A stretch of 64,000 nt of DNA from Devosia sp. 2618 (GTDB lineage Bacteria; Pseudomonadota; Alphaproteobacteria; Rhizobiales; Devosiaceae). This document shows, piece after piece, positions 45,916 through 55,999 of the stretch (its first letter is position 1; each line of letters starts with the position of its first letter). The notes below the pieces were generated by a model. The model searched no databases. It was not told the DNA's origin and worked only from the letters and a program-made list of their open reading frames with translations. Location of the stretch: contig NZ_JBEPOO010000001.1 in NCBI RefSeq assembly GCF_040546815.1, positions 4,092,001 to 4,156,000 on the forward strand. The letters run 5' to 3'. A program made the position numbers and the translations under genes.

Positions 45916-46845
45916 CTAGGCCGCTTTCTCTGTCACCCCGACCGGCTGAACCGGGCGGAGGCGAAACAGGGAAACGAAAGTCTGGCGCAGCGAGGGCATG
46001 GTGGCGTTGTTGCGCTCGGCCAACCCCTGCGTGATGCGGTCGAGAATGATGGCGAGGATGACGATGCCCACGCCGCCTGCGGTGGCGCCACCGACATCAA
46101 GACGACCAAGGCCGGTATTGACCACAAGGCCAAGCCCGCCAGCGCCGATCAGCGCGGTGATCACCACCATCGACAGCGCCAGCATCAGGGTCTGGTTGAG
46201 ACCAGCCATGATGGTGCGCATGGCGAGCGGCAATTGCACTTCGGTCAGCATCTGCCATGAGGTCGAGCCAAAGGCGTGCGCCGCCTCGATCAGATCGCCG
46301 CGCACATTGCGGATGCCCAGATTGGTCAGGCGCACAATCGGGGGCAGGGCGAAGATGATCGTCGCGATAATGCCGGGGGCCATGCCAACGCCAAACAGCA
46401 TGACGATGGGCACCAGATACACAAAGCTGGGAATGGTCTGCATGATGTCGAGCACCGGCCGGGTGATCTTCCAGGCGAGGTCGGAGCGCGCCGCCAGAAT
46501 ACCGGCGGGAATACCGATCAGCGTGCAGAAAAACACCGAGGTCACGATCATGGCGAGCGTCGTCATGGTCTGCGACCACAGCCCGATCATGTCGATAAAG
46601 ACCAGCCCGAGAATGGCAAAGATCGCCATGCCGCGACCGGCGGTCTTATAGGCGGTCAGCGCCAGCACCAGCGCCGTCACCAGCATGGGCACGAAGTTGA
46701 AGAACCGGTCGAGCCCGCTCAGCACCAGGGTGATGGGCACCTGCATGGCGCGGAAGAAGGGACGGAAATTGGGAATGAGCCAGTCCTTGACCAGCAGATT
46801 GACCCAATCGTCGAACGGAATGATGAGAAAGTCGGACGGGCTCAC
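45916..46845 (-). CDS. proW: Glycine betaine/proline-type ABC transporter permease
   Basis: This 309-residue inner-membrane permease has an N-terminal amphipathic region, then about six helices with the BPD_transp_1 coupling motif EAAHAFGSTSWQMLTEVQLPLA. The motif GIIATIIFALPPIVRLTNLGIRNV is typical of ProW. The start codon is GTG, supported by AGGAGG six bases upstream. It lies between proV and proX on the same strand. Confidence 0.92.
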   Translation of the reverse strand: MSPSDFLIIPFDDWVNLLVKDWLIPNFRPFFRAMQVPITLVLSGLDRFFNFVPMLVTALVLALTAYKTAGRGMAIFAILGLVFIDMIGLWSQTMTTLAMIVTSVFFCTLIGIPAGILAARSDLAWKITRPVLDIMQTIPSFVYLVPIVMLFGVGMAPGIIATIIFALPPIVRLTNLGIRNVRGDLIEAAHAFGSTSWQMLTEVQLPLAMRTIMAGLNQTLMLALSMVVITALIGAGGLGLVVNTGLGRLDVGGATAGGVGIVILAIILDRITQGLAERNNATMPSLRQTFVSLFRLRPVQPVGVTEKAA

Positions 46846-46884
46846 GCACGCCTCCTTGCATTGGTGGGTTTCAGACGGTCGCGA

Positions 46885-48117
46885 TCAGCGCGTAACAGGC
46901 GCGGCGGCATCGTCGGGGGAAGATTCGAGATAGGCTTCGGGCGTCAGCTGCGCGAAGACGGCGTCGGGTTCGACGACGCCGACTAGCTTGTTGTCGGCGT
47001 CGGTCACCGCGATCGGCAGACCGGCGCTGGCGGAGCCATAGAGATCGACCAGTTGGTCATCCGAATTGGCCGTGGGGAAATCGGTGATCATCACATCGGC
47101 CAGTTCGGGCGACGGGGTGGAGGTGTCCCGCTCGGCTGCGGTCAGGTCCTTGTAGGTCACGACGCCGGCAATCTCTTCGCCGTCCATCAGGTAGATGGCG
47201 TTGCGATTGGTCGCTTCCATGTCGGCAATGGCGCTTTCGGCCGTGCCGGTGCTGAGCTGCATGGCGTCGGCATCGGTGGCGACATTGGCAGCGGTAAAGA
47301 CGCGGCCCCGGTCAATGTCAGCCACGAAAGCGGCGACATAATCATCGGCGGGCTGGGAGACGATTTCGCGGGCCGTGCCGGTCTGGACCACCTGGCCATC
47401 CTTCATGATGGCAATGCGGTCGCCCAGGATCAGCGCTTCGTTGAGATCGTGGGTGATAAAGACGATGGTTTTCTTCAGCGTCTTTTGCAGGTTCAGCAGC
47501 TCGTCCTGCATTTCCTTGCGGATCAGCGGGTCGAGCGCGCCGAAAGGTTCATCCATCAGCAGCACTTCGGGCTCGGTGGCGAGCGCCCGGGCAAGGCCGA
47601 CGCGCTGCTGCATGCCGCCCGACAATGCCGATGGTGGGCTATCGGCCCAGGGCGCCAGACCAACCTGATCGAGCGCGGCCATGGCCTTGGTGCGGCGCTC
47701 TGCGGCGGGCACGCCTTTGACCTTGAGCCCATAGGCGGCATTTTCGGCGATGGTGCGATGCGGGAACAGCGCAAAGTGCTGGAACACCATGGCGATCTTG
47801 TCGCGCCGGATGCGGCGCAAGGCCGATGGCGAACAGGTGGCGACGTCTTCGCCGTCGATGGTGATGCTGCCCGCGCTCGGCTTGATCAGCCCGTTGAGCA
47901 TGCGCACGAGGGTGGATTTGCCGGAGCCCGAAAGCCCCATGACGACAAAGATCTGGCCTTCATCCACATCGAAGCTGGCGTCCTGTACGCCAACGGTCTG
48001 GCCAGTGTCGCGCAGGATGTCTTGCTTGCTCTCGCCTGCCTTGAGGCGTTGCAGGGCTGCCTTGGGCGCTTTGCCGAAGATTTTATAGACGTCAGTGACG
48101 CGTAACTTGGGTGCCAT
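46885..48117 (-). CDS. proV: Glycine betaine/proline-type ABC transporter ATP-binding protein
   Basis: This 410-residue ATPase carries the ProV-type N-terminal extension (KIFGKAPKAALQRLKAGESKQDIL), Walker A GLSGSGKST at residues 61-69, signature LSGGMQQRVGLARAL, Walker B VLLMDEPFGALDPL and switch His in FITHDLNEAL. The C-terminal 120 residues are a CBS-domain pair, which in relatives senses ionic strength. AAGAGG precedes ATG 48117. It is the first gene of the proVWX operon; its upstream region holds a perfect palindrome (48206-48222). Confidence 0.93.
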   Translation of the reverse strand: MAPKLRVTDVYKIFGKAPKAALQRLKAGESKQDILRDTGQTVGVQDASFDVDEGQIFVVMGLSGSGKSTLVRMLNGLIKPSAGSITIDGEDVATCSPSALRRIRRDKIAMVFQHFALFPHRTIAENAAYGLKVKGVPAAERRTKAMAALDQVGLAPWADSPPSALSGGMQQRVGLARALATEPEVLLMDEPFGALDPLIRKEMQDELLNLQKTLKKTIVFITHDLNEALILGDRIAIMKDGQVVQTGTAREIVSQPADDYVAAFVADIDRGRVFTAANVATDADAMQLSTGTAESAIADMEATNRNAIYLMDGEEIAGVVTYKDLTAAERDTSTPSPELADVMITDFPTANSDDQLVDLYGSASAGLPIAVTDADNKLVGVVEPDAVFAQLTPEAYLESSPDDAAAPVTR

Positions 48118-48604
48118 GTGGCCTCTTTTTGGTGCGGAAGAATAGAGCGGAATGATCTTCGCAGTATTCTTGCCGATTTCTTGCAGCACAAAAATAGACA
48201 GCCCAATATGCTCTCAGCATATAGGTCTGAATGTGCGAGTTGAATTTTGTTTGGACCGTAACAATATGGCCTCGGATGTCACTTTTCAACCACAAATTGA
48301 CTATTGGACAATTGCCATCGCTTGATTTTTGTGCTGTCTGATCCGCTGTAACAACCGGAAAACTAGGAAATATCGTCCGAATTTACTGCCGAGATTCAGG
48401 CGTGATTTTTCTTGCGCACGGCGGTCGATTTGGCCCGATTTTGCCGTGCTGGGCGCGCTGGCTGACGGCGAAGGCGTCGATTTTGGTGCCGCGACCGAGC
48501 CGCGCGACAGCTTCAAGACAGCTATCCTTCTGTCGTAGTTGCGTCATGGGCAGCCGAATGGATATAAAGGCGTACCAGCAGGTTCGGTATTTGGGAGCAA
48601 ACAG
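48118..48604. other. AT-richer intergenic region between proV and the DUF442 gene
   Basis: This 487-base divergent gap is AT-richer than the surroundings, mainly at 48170-48420, and must hold promoters for proVWX (minus) and the DUF442-type gene (plus). Several short frames cross it but none has a ribosome site and protein-like composition. The clearest structure is the palindrome at 48206-48222. Confidence 0.6.
48206..48222. promoter_or_regulatory. Candidate operator upstream of proVWX
   Basis: ATATGCT-CTC-AGCATAT is a perfect inverted repeat with 7-base arms, 89 bases upstream of the proV start. Its size suits a dimeric repressor. The factor is unknown; BetI-like or other osmolyte regulators are possibilities only by context. 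Confidence 0.5.
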
Positions 48605-49021
48605 TTGGATTTGAAGCGGATCAACGATCACGTCAGTGTCTCCGGGCAGATTCAGCCGGAGGACGTCGCAGCGCTCAAAGCCGCCGGTTTCGTCGCCATT
48701 ATCAATAATCGTCCCGATGGCGAATCGCCCGACCAGCCAGCCAGTGCCGAAATCGGCGCTGCAGCCGTCGCTGCGGGTCTCGACTATTACGAAATTCCAC
48801 TCGGCCGCGAAGGGGTCTCTCCTGAAATGGTCGAACAGACCAGGTCCGTGCTCGAGGGGAGCAAGGGTCCGGTTTTCTGCTTCTGCCGTTCGGGAACGCG
48901 CTCGACCACGCTATGGGCGCTGAGCCAGGCAGGAGAAGTCGATGCCGGGGAGATCATCTCGCAGGCCGCGGAAGCGGGCTATGACATGAGCCATCTCGCG
49001 GGCCACTTGAGCCGCAACTAG
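48605..49021 (+). CDS. DUF442/TIGR01244-type sulfurtransferase or phosphatase-like protein
   Basis: This protein of about 138 residues matches the beta-lactamase-hydrolase-like/TIGR01244 family: INDHVSVSGQIQPEDVAALKAAGF, IINNRPDGESPDQP, and a Cys-Arg loop CFCRSGTRSTTLW that could serve as a rhodanese-like or dual-specificity-phosphatase-like active site. TTG 48605 is chosen because GGGAG lies seven bases upstream and the family N-terminus begins there; the frame is open to an earlier TTG at 48539. Some relatives are tied to sulfide oxidation (Blh-type), but no such genes adjoin it. Confidence 0.82.
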   Translation: MDLKRINDHVSVSGQIQPEDVAALKAAGFVAIINNRPDGESPDQPASAEIGAAAVAAGLDYYEIPLGREGVSPEMVEQTRSVLEGSKGPVFCFCRSGTRSTTLWALSQAGEVDAGEIISQAAEAGYDMSHLAGHLSRN

Positions 49022-49120
49022 ATCTGATATTTTCGACGGTTGGACGGGCAACCGTCCTGCCGTTGCTAATTCGCTGAGCCGGACCCAAACGCTCGGGTCC
49101 TAAGCCCCTCCTGCTCGGAT

Positions 49121-52100
49121 ATGCAATCGATGCCAATCAAGAAAATCCTCGTCGCCAATCGCAGCGAAATCGCCATTCGCGTGTTCCGTGCCGCCAATGA
49201 GCTGGGGCTCAAGACCGTCGCGGTCTATGCCGAAGAAGACAAGCTGGCGCTGCATCGCTTCAAGGCGGACGAGGCCTATCTGATCGGTAAGGGCAAGGGC
49301 CCGGTCGAAGCATATCTGCAGATCGACGAATATATCCGCATCGCCAAGCTCTCGGGCGCCGATGCGATCCATCCCGGCTATGGCCTGCTCTCGGAAAGCC
49401 CCGAATTTGTTGACGCCTGCGAGGCCGCCGGCATCATCTTTATCGGCCCGCGCGCCCAGACCATGCGCGACCTTGGCAACAAGGTTGCCGCGCGCAACAT
49501 GGCGATCGCGTCCAATGTGCCGGTCGTTCCTGCCACCGATGCGCTGCCCGATGATCCGGCGCTGATCAAGCAGATGGCGGCGGAAATCGGTTACCCGCTG
49601 ATGCTCAAGGCATCGTGGGGCGGTGGCGGTCGCGGCATGCGCCGCATCATGGACGAAAGCACCCTGCTGTCGGAAGTCTCCGAAGGCAAGCGCGAGGCCA
49701 AGGCCGCGTTCGGCAAGGACGAGATGTATCTCGAAAAGCTGGTCGAGCGCGCCCGGCACGTTGAAGTGCAACTGATCGGCGACGATCACGGCAATCTGGT
49801 GCATCTGTTCGAGCGCGACTGCTCGGTGCAGCGCCGTAACCAGAAGGTCGTCGAGCGCGCCCCTGCGCCATACCTCAATGACGATGTGCGCAAGGAACTG
49901 ACCGACGCCGCCGTGCGTCTGGGCAATGCTGCCAGCTATCGTGGCGCCGGCACCGTCGAATTCCTGATGGATGCCGATACCGACAAGTTCTACTTCATCG
50001 AAGTGAACCCGCGCATTCAGGTGGAACACACCGTCACTGAAGAAGTGACCGGCATCGACATCGTCAAGGCGCAGATTCATCTGCTCGATGGCGCGGTGAT
50101 CGGTACCCCGGAATCGGGCGTGCCGCGGCAGCAGGACATTCACCTCAACGGCAATGCCATCCAGTGCCGCGTGACGACCGAAGATCCCGAGCACAACTTC
50201 ATTCCCGACTATGGTCGCATCACCGCCTATCGCGGCGCCACCGGCTTTGGCGTGCGTCTCGATGGCGGCACGGCCTATGCCGGCGCGATCATCACGCGGT
50301 TCTACGATCCGCTGCTCGAAAAGGTCACCTGCTGGGCCCCGACCGCCGAGGAGGCCATTGCCCGCATGCACCGCGCCCTGCGCGAGTTCCGTATTCGCGG
50401 CGTCTCGACCAATCTGGCGTTCCTTGAAAACATCATCACGCATCCAGATTTCATCGAGAACCACTATACGACGCGGTTTATCGATACGACGCCGGAGCTG
50501 TTCAACTTCAAGCCGCGCAAGGATCGCGCGACCAAGCTCCTGAGCTACATCGCCGACGTCACCGTCAACGGCCATCCAGAAGTGCGCGACCGGCCAAAGC
50601 CACCGGCTGAAGCTGCCGCGCCCGTCGTGCCGGAATTCCCGGCGCTGGCCGAGATCAATGGCAGTCGCCAGATTCTCGACCGGAATGGTCCCAAGGCGCT
50701 GGCCGAGTGGATGAAGGCGCAATCGCGCGTGCTGTTCACCGACACGACGATGCGCGATGCGCACCAGTCGTTGCTGGCGACGCGTATGCGCAGCTTCGAC
50801 ATCACCCGCATTGCCGAGGCTTACTCGCGCGGCCTGCCAAACCTCTTTTCGCTCGAATGCTGGGGCGGCGCGACGTTTGACGTCTCGATGCGCTTCCTCA
50901 ATGAAGATCCGTGGGAGCGTCTGGCCAAGGTGCGCGAAGGCGCGCCAAACATCCTGACCCAAATGCTGCTGCGCGGCAGCAATGGCGTCGGCTACACCAA
51001 CTACCCCGACAATGTGGTCAAGTATTTCGTCCGCCAGGCCGCGGTCGGCGGCGTCGATATTTTCCGCGTTTTCGATTGCCTCAACTGGGTCGAAAACATG
51101 CGCGTCTCGATCGACGCGGTGATCGAAGAGGGCAAGGTTGCCGAGGGCGTCGTCTGCTATACCGGCGACATGCTGGACCCTGACCGGGCCAAGTATGACC
51201 TCAAATACTATGTGGCTCTGGCCAAGGAACTCGAAGCGGCCGGCGCGCATGTGCTGGGCCTCAAGGACATGGCGGGGCTGCTCAAGCCTGCGGCGGCCAA
51301 AAAGCTGATCGCAACGCTTAAAGAAGAGATCAGCCTGCCGATCCACCTCCACACCCACGACACCTCGGGCGCAGCAGCGGCCACGGTGCTGGCAGCGGTT
51401 GAAGCTGGCGTCGACGCTATTGATGCGGCCATGGATGCTCTGAGCGGCACGACGAGCCAGCCAACGCTGGGCTCCATCGTTGCGGCGCTCCATGGTGGCG
51501 AACGCGATCCACAGCTCGATGCCAAGGCGATCCGTCAGATTTCGTTCTATTGGGAGGCCGTGCGCACCCAGTACCGGGCCTTCGAAAGCGATCTCAAGGG
51601 CGGCGCTTCGGAAGTCTATCTGCACGAAATGCCGGGCGGCCAGTTCACCAATCTCAAGGAGCAAGCCCGTTCGCTGGGTCTTGAAACCCGCTGGCACGAA
51701 GTCGCCCAGACCTATGCTGACGTCAACCAGATGTTTGGCGATATCGTCAAGGTGACGCCAAGCTCCAAGGTGGTCGGCGATATGGCTTTGGCCATGGTGT
51801 CGGCTGGCCTCACTCGCGCTGATGTCGAAGACCCCAAGCGCGATATCGCCTTCCCCGATTCCGTCGTCGGCTTCTTTGCCGGAGATCTGGGCCAGCCCCC
51901 CGGTGGTTTCCCCCAGGCGCTGCAAAAGAAGGTGCTCAAGGGCAAGGAAGCGCTGACCGAACGGCCTGGCTCCTATCTCAAGGATGTGGACCTTGAAGCC
52001 GAGCGCAAGAAGATTGCCGATGAAGTCGGCCACGAGATCGACGATCTGCGGCTGGCGTCCTACCTGATGTATCCCAAGGTCTATTCGGATTTCGAAAAGA

Positions 52101-52570
52101 CCCAGGATCGTTACGGCCCGACCGAAGTGCTGCCGACACCGGTCTATTTCTACGGCCTCAATGAGGGCGACGAGCTGTTCGTCGACATCGAAAAGGGCAA
52201 GACGCTGGTGCTGCAATATCTTGGTCGCGCGCCGACCAATGATAAGGGCGAAGTGCGGGTGTTCTTCGACCTCAACGGTCAGCCGCGCACCATCGTCGTG
52301 CCGGATCGCCTCAAGGCCGGTGAAGTAACGGTCCGCGCCAAGGCAACGCCGGGCGACGTCAAGCAGGTCGGCGCCCCGATGCCGGGCGTCATCTCGACGC
52401 TCAACGTCAAGGCCGGCCAGAAGGTCACCGCCGGCGACGTGCTGTGCTCGATTGAAGCCATGAAGATGGAAACCGCGCTGCACGCCGAAGTCGATGGCGT
52501 CGTCGCTGAACTCTTCATCAAACCCGGCGACCAGATCGACGCCAAGGACCTGCTGGTCCGGTTTGAATAA
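49121..52570 (+). CDS. pyc: Pyruvate carboxylase
   Basis: This 1149-residue biotin enzyme carboxylates pyruvate to oxaloacetate with ATP and bicarbonate, refilling the TCA cycle. The biotin carboxylase domain (about 1-450) has LVANRSEIAIRVFRAANELG and KASWGGGGRGMR. The carboxyltransferase domain (about 530-820) has FTDTTMRDAHQSLLATR and IHLHTHDTSG. The PYC_OADA domain follows, and the biotin carrier end has EAMKMET with K1115 as the biotinylated residue. Length is the usual for single-chain alphaproteobacterial PYC. ATG 49130 is an alternative start three codons in. Confidence 0.95.
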   Translation: MQSMPIKKILVANRSEIAIRVFRAANELGLKTVAVYAEEDKLALHRFKADEAYLIGKGKGPVEAYLQIDEYIRIAKLSGADAIHPGYGLLSESPEFVDACEAAGIIFIGPRAQTMRDLGNKVAARNMAIASNVPVVPATDALPDDPALIKQMAAEIGYPLMLKASWGGGGRGMRRIMDESTLLSEVSEGKREAKAAFGKDEMYLEKLVERARHVEVQLIGDDHGNLVHLFERDCSVQRRNQKVVERAPAPYLNDDVRKELTDAAVRLGNAASYRGAGTVEFLMDADTDKFYFIEVNPRIQVEHTVTEEVTGIDIVKAQIHLLDGAVIGTPESGVPRQQDIHLNGNAIQCRVTTEDPEHNFIPDYGRITAYRGATGFGVRLDGGTAYAGAIITRFYDPLLEKVTCWAPTAEEAIARMHRALREFRIRGVSTNLAFLENIITHPDFIENHYTTRFIDTTPELFNFKPRKDRATKLLSYIADVTVNGHPEVRDRPKPPAEAAAPVVPEFPALAEINGSRQILDRNGPKALAEWMKAQSRVLFTDTTMRDAHQSLLATRMRSFDITRIAEAYSRGLPNLFSLECWGGATFDVSMRFLNEDPWERLAKVREGAPNILTQMLLRGSNGVGYTNYPDNVVKYFVRQAAVGGVDIFRVFDCLNWVENMRVSIDAVIEEGKVAEGVVCYTGDMLDPDRAKYDLKYYVALAKELEAAGAHVLGLKDMAGLLKPAAAKKLIATLKEEISLPIHLHTHDTSGAAAATVLAAVEAGVDAIDAAMDALSGTTSQPTLGSIVAALHGGERDPQLDAKAIRQISFYWEAVRTQYRAFESDLKGGASEVYLHEMPGGQFTNLKEQARSLGLETRWHEVAQTYADVNQMFGDIVKVTPSSKVVGDMALAMVSAGLTRADVEDPKRDIAFPDSVVGFFAGDLGQPPGGFPQALQKKVLKGKEALTERPGSYLKDVDLEAERKKIADEVGHEIDDLRLASYLMYPKVYSDFEKTQDRYGPTEVLPTPVYFYGLNEGDELFVDIEKGKTLVLQYLGRAPTNDKGEVRVFFDLNGQPRTIVVPDRLKAGEVTVRAKATPGDVKQVGAPMPGVISTLNVKAGQKVTAGDVLCSIEAMKMETALHAEVDGVVAELFIKPGDQIDAKDLLVRFE

Positions 52571-52574
52571 AACA

Positions 52575-52605
52575 AAGGCCCGGAGCGATCCGGGCCTTTT
52601 TGTTT
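52575..52605 (+). terminator. Rho-independent terminator after pyruvate carboxylase
   Basis: AGGCCCGG-AGCGAT-CCGGGCCT is followed by TTTT five bases after the stop. It repeats the AGCGAT loop seen at 41964 and 42252. Confidence 0.92.
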
Positions 52606-52691
52606 GAGGTGGGAAATATGCTTCCCCAACCATCGCGCTGTCCTAGGATCAAGTCCTGAACCCAGTAGAGTTTAAGCTATTCTCCCAGTAA

Positions 52692-52783
52692 GACCTCATG
52701 GTGAGCCTGTCGAACCACGAGGTCGTGGCACGGCAAGCTTCACTCGCTCGACCTCGTCCTTCGACAAGCTCAGGATGAGGTCT
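52692..52783. repeat. Palindromic intergenic repeat, family C, copy 1
   Basis: GACCTCATGGTGAGCCTGTC at the left has its inverse at the right (GACAAGCTCAGGATGAGGTC), with the inner pair CGAACCACGAGGTCG / CGACCTCGTCCTTCG. A related element is at 57601-57724. Confidence 0.7.
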
Positions 52784-52825
52784 CTTCACCATGTGCATGC
52801 GGCCAATCAGACTCGATGCACAGCC

Positions 52826-53128
52826 TTAAACCCGGCGCGCGGTGCCGTCGATGGTCTGGCCATTGCGTTCGCGCATGTCGGCTTTGACCGGGATCGGCAG
52901 GCGGCTGACGATCCAGCCGACCATCATCGGGATCAGAATGATATCGTCGACCCAACCCAGCACGGGGATGAAGTCGGGGATAATATCGATCGGATTGATC
53001 AGGTAAAACGCGACGAACAGCGTCGCGGCCTTGAGATAAAAGGGAGTCTCAGGCGCGAAGAGAGCCTTCCAAAGCTGGACGACTTCCTTGCGGAAGAGGA
53101 CGAGGCGGGGGAGGAGCATGTTCATCAT
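52826..53128 (-). CDS. DUF1232 (YkvA-like) small membrane protein
   Basis: This 100-residue protein has the DUF1232 core in LINPIDIIPDFIPVLGWVDD, preceded by a hydrophobic helix (FYLKAATLFVAFYL) and followed by another (IILIPMMVGWIVSRLP). The family has no established function. Two adjacent ATG codons make the exact start uncertain by one residue. It stands alone on the minus strand between repeat-rich gaps. Confidence 0.85.
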   Translation of the reverse strand: MMNMLLPRLVLFRKEVVQLWKALFAPETPFYLKAATLFVAFYLINPIDIIPDFIPVLGWVDDIILIPMMVGWIVSRLPIPVKADMRERNGQTIDGTARRV

Positions 53129-53215
53129 GGAGTATAAATGGTCCCAAGCTGACCGCGTTCAAGAGCGGGGTGATGATATTCCGCGATTGGGGCAACCACC
53201 TTGCTCTGCTCCACC

Positions 53216-53299
53216 GTCATCACCCGGCTTGTCCGGGTGATCCATTGCACGGGCACGGGACGTTGGATTGCCCGGACAAGCCGGGCAATGACGGTTGGG
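53216..53299. repeat. Palindromic intergenic repeat, family B, copy 1
   Basis: An 84-base element with hairpins ACCCGGCTTGTCCGGGT (left) and TGCCCGGACAAGCCGGGCA (right). The same-length second copy is at 60550-60633, with the same outer GTCAT...ATGAC ends. Confidence 0.75.
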
Positions 53300-53340
53300 C
53301 GATCGTTTGAAACATACACGCCGTCCTGCAATCCACTGCG

Positions 53341-53421
53341 CTGCCCTCGGGTTTGATCCGAGGGCCTCTACCAACACCCACCGCGCTACGAGTGACCCTC
53401 GGGTCAAGCCCGAGGGCAGCG
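53341..53421. repeat. Palindromic intergenic repeat, family A, copy 2
   Basis: It has the same 81-base length as the copy at 1801-1881; both begin CTG-(T/C)-CCTCGG and end CCGAGGGCAGCG. The middle differs more than the ends, which suggests the hairpins are what is kept. Confidence 0.75.
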
Positions 53422-53458
53422 ACTGTGGTGTTTGCACAATGGCGGCCAACAACGGCCC

Positions 53459-53671
53459 CTACGGCGTCAGCCCCGCCTGCTCGCGTAGCAATTTCACGAT
53501 CGCCATGGCGTGCCCATGTCCCAGCCCATAATCGGCCTTGAGCCATTCGGTGATCGGGGTCGCTTTGGTGCCGGGCTTGGTGAAGCCCTTTTCGGTCGCG
53601 AGGCGGATAAATTCGTCCGGGGTGACGCCGGTCTGGTTCTGGATATTGTCGAGATAGGCTTTGAAGGTCAT
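53459..53671 (-). CDS. DUF4287-family small protein
   Basis: This 70-residue protein matches the DUF4287 family: MTFKAYLDNIQNQTGVTPDEF, then KGFTKPGTKATPITEWLK and DYGLGHGHAMAIVKLLRE. The function is unknown. GAGGAG eight bases upstream fixes ATG 53671; the longer upstream frame is not coding. It is divergent from ispG. Confidence 0.88.
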   Translation of the reverse strand: MTFKAYLDNIQNQTGVTPDEFIRLATEKGFTKPGTKATPITEWLKADYGLGHGHAMAIVKLLREQAGLTP

Positions 53672-53812
53672 GGCTGTGCTCCTCGATGATGTTTCATAGC
53701 ATCGACGCTCGGGGCGCGGCCAGATCGACACAGTTGCGCTATCATCAATCAGAAACATTGCGCCGTTACGCTAGCGGGCCTATTTCTCCCTCAGATATTC
53801 AGAGGTGTCGTG

Positions 53813-55054
<1,242 letters not shown>

Positions 55055-55078
55055 GCGCGCCGTCGTTTTAAATGGGGG

Positions 55079-55438
55079 TCAGACCCCAAACAGAAACGCC
55101 AGCAGCACCACGGCCAGTTGCACGACGCCCAGCCCCAGTGGCCCCCAGATCTTGAGGTGATCGCCGGTCTGGGTGCCGATGCCGGCGTCGGCCAGCTGGA
55201 TCAGGCCGGCGAGGCTGCCGAGCCAGAGCAGGGCGGTGGTGTCGGCGCGGAAGGCGGCCCAGAGGACGATCAGCAACAGCGAGACGGAGCGGGCAAGGCC
55301 ATAATAGGCAAAGACCCGCGCAGTGTGCGACCGCTCACCGCCCCGCACGATGAAGGCCGGGAAAAACACCCCGGCCAGCGAAAAGCCCGTCGCGACGAGC
55401 GCGTTGATGGCGGTAACGACGATCAGCACTGCGAGCAT
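55079..55438 (-). CDS. Small four-helix membrane protein of unknown function
   Basis: This 119-residue inner-membrane protein has about four hydrophobic helices (MLAVLIVVTAINALVATGFS, VFAYYGLARSVSLLLIVLWA, ALLWLGSLAGLIQLADAG, LGLGVVQLAVVLLAFLF). I do not recognise a functional family. GGAGA seven bases upstream supports ATG 55438 over the earlier GTG at 55462. It lies convergent with ispG (24 bases between) and downstream of ybaK-type on the same strand. Confidence 0.78.
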   Translation of the reverse strand: MLAVLIVVTAINALVATGFSLAGVFFPAFIVRGGERSHTARVFAYYGLARSVSLLLIVLWAAFRADTTALLWLGSLAGLIQLADAGIGTQTGDHLKIWGPLGLGVVQLAVVLLAFLFGV

Positions 55439-55495
55439 TGTTGGTCTCCGGGTGGTCGCCACCCAATATCAATTCCACCCGAAGCCGGGCTGCCG

Positions 55496-55990
55496 TCAAA
55501 CGGTTTCGGCGTCGGCGTCGGCGTCGACGGGCGGCTGGCAGGCATCGACCCATTTGTTGCCGCACAGTTCGGCCAGCCGCTCAACGCTGACCCGCACCGA
55601 GGCGTGGGTATCGCCGCCCGCCGGGATCACCAGATCGTAGACCTTGAGCGAAGTGTCGAGATAGATCGGCAGCGGCGCGGGCAGGCCGAACGGGCAGACG
55701 CCGCCAACCTGATGGCTGGTCAGCCGCAACACGTCTTCGGCGCCCAGCATGCGTGGGCGGCCGCCAAGGGCGGACTTTGACTTCTGGTTGTCGAGCCGGG
55801 CATCGCCGCGCGTCACCAGCAGGAACTCCTCATCCTTGACGCGGATGCACAGCGTCTTGGCGATCTGGCCGGGCTCGACGCCATGCACTTGGGCGGCAAG
55901 CTGGACGGTCGCGGTTGAGGCGTCGGTGACTTCAACGACAAGGTCTGGGGCACGGGCGGCGAGATCGGCTTGGACGGATGCAAGGGACAT
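55496..55990 (-). CDS. YbaK/EbsC-family aminoacyl-tRNA deacylase-like protein
   Basis: This 164-residue protein fits the YbaK/ProX editing-domain family, which removes wrong amino acids from tRNAs in trans. Markers are GQIAKTLCIRVKDEEFLLVTRGDARLD with the conserved Lys, RMLGAEDVLRLTSHQVGGVCPFGLP and an acidic C-terminal tail. It is the third gene of a minus-strand series after the polyprenyl synthase and MOSC genes, with nine bases to the MOSC stop. Confidence 0.88.
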   Translation of the reverse strand: MSLASVQADLAARAPDLVVEVTDASTATVQLAAQVHGVEPGQIAKTLCIRVKDEEFLLVTRGDARLDNQKSKSALGGRPRMLGAEDVLRLTSHQVGGVCPFGLPAPLPIYLDTSLKVYDLVIPAGGDTHASVRVSVERLAELCGNKWVDACQPPVDADADAETV

Positions 55991-55999
55991 GGCTGGCTT

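Larger units (their letters stand above)
53129..53458. other. Intergenic region made mostly of two palindromic repeats
   Basis: This 330-base gap between two minus-strand genes contains a family B repeat (53216-53299) and a family A repeat (53341-53421). Short open frames here are repeat-derived and not supported as genes. Confidence 0.7.

Noticed and set aside
48301..48538. Short frames on both strands in the proV/DUF442 gap
   Set aside because: They lack ribosome sites and lie in AT-richer promoter DNA.
49100..52633. A 1177-codon open frame on the minus strand across the whole pyruvate carboxylase gene
   Set aside because: It mirrors the codon pattern of the sense gene in GC-rich DNA, has no recognisable domain, no ribosome site and a His/Gly/Arg-rich composition typical of antisense shadows.
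53159..53546. Several open frames through the 53.2-53.5 kb gap
   Set aside because: They are translations of two palindromic repeats and recur wherever the repeats do.
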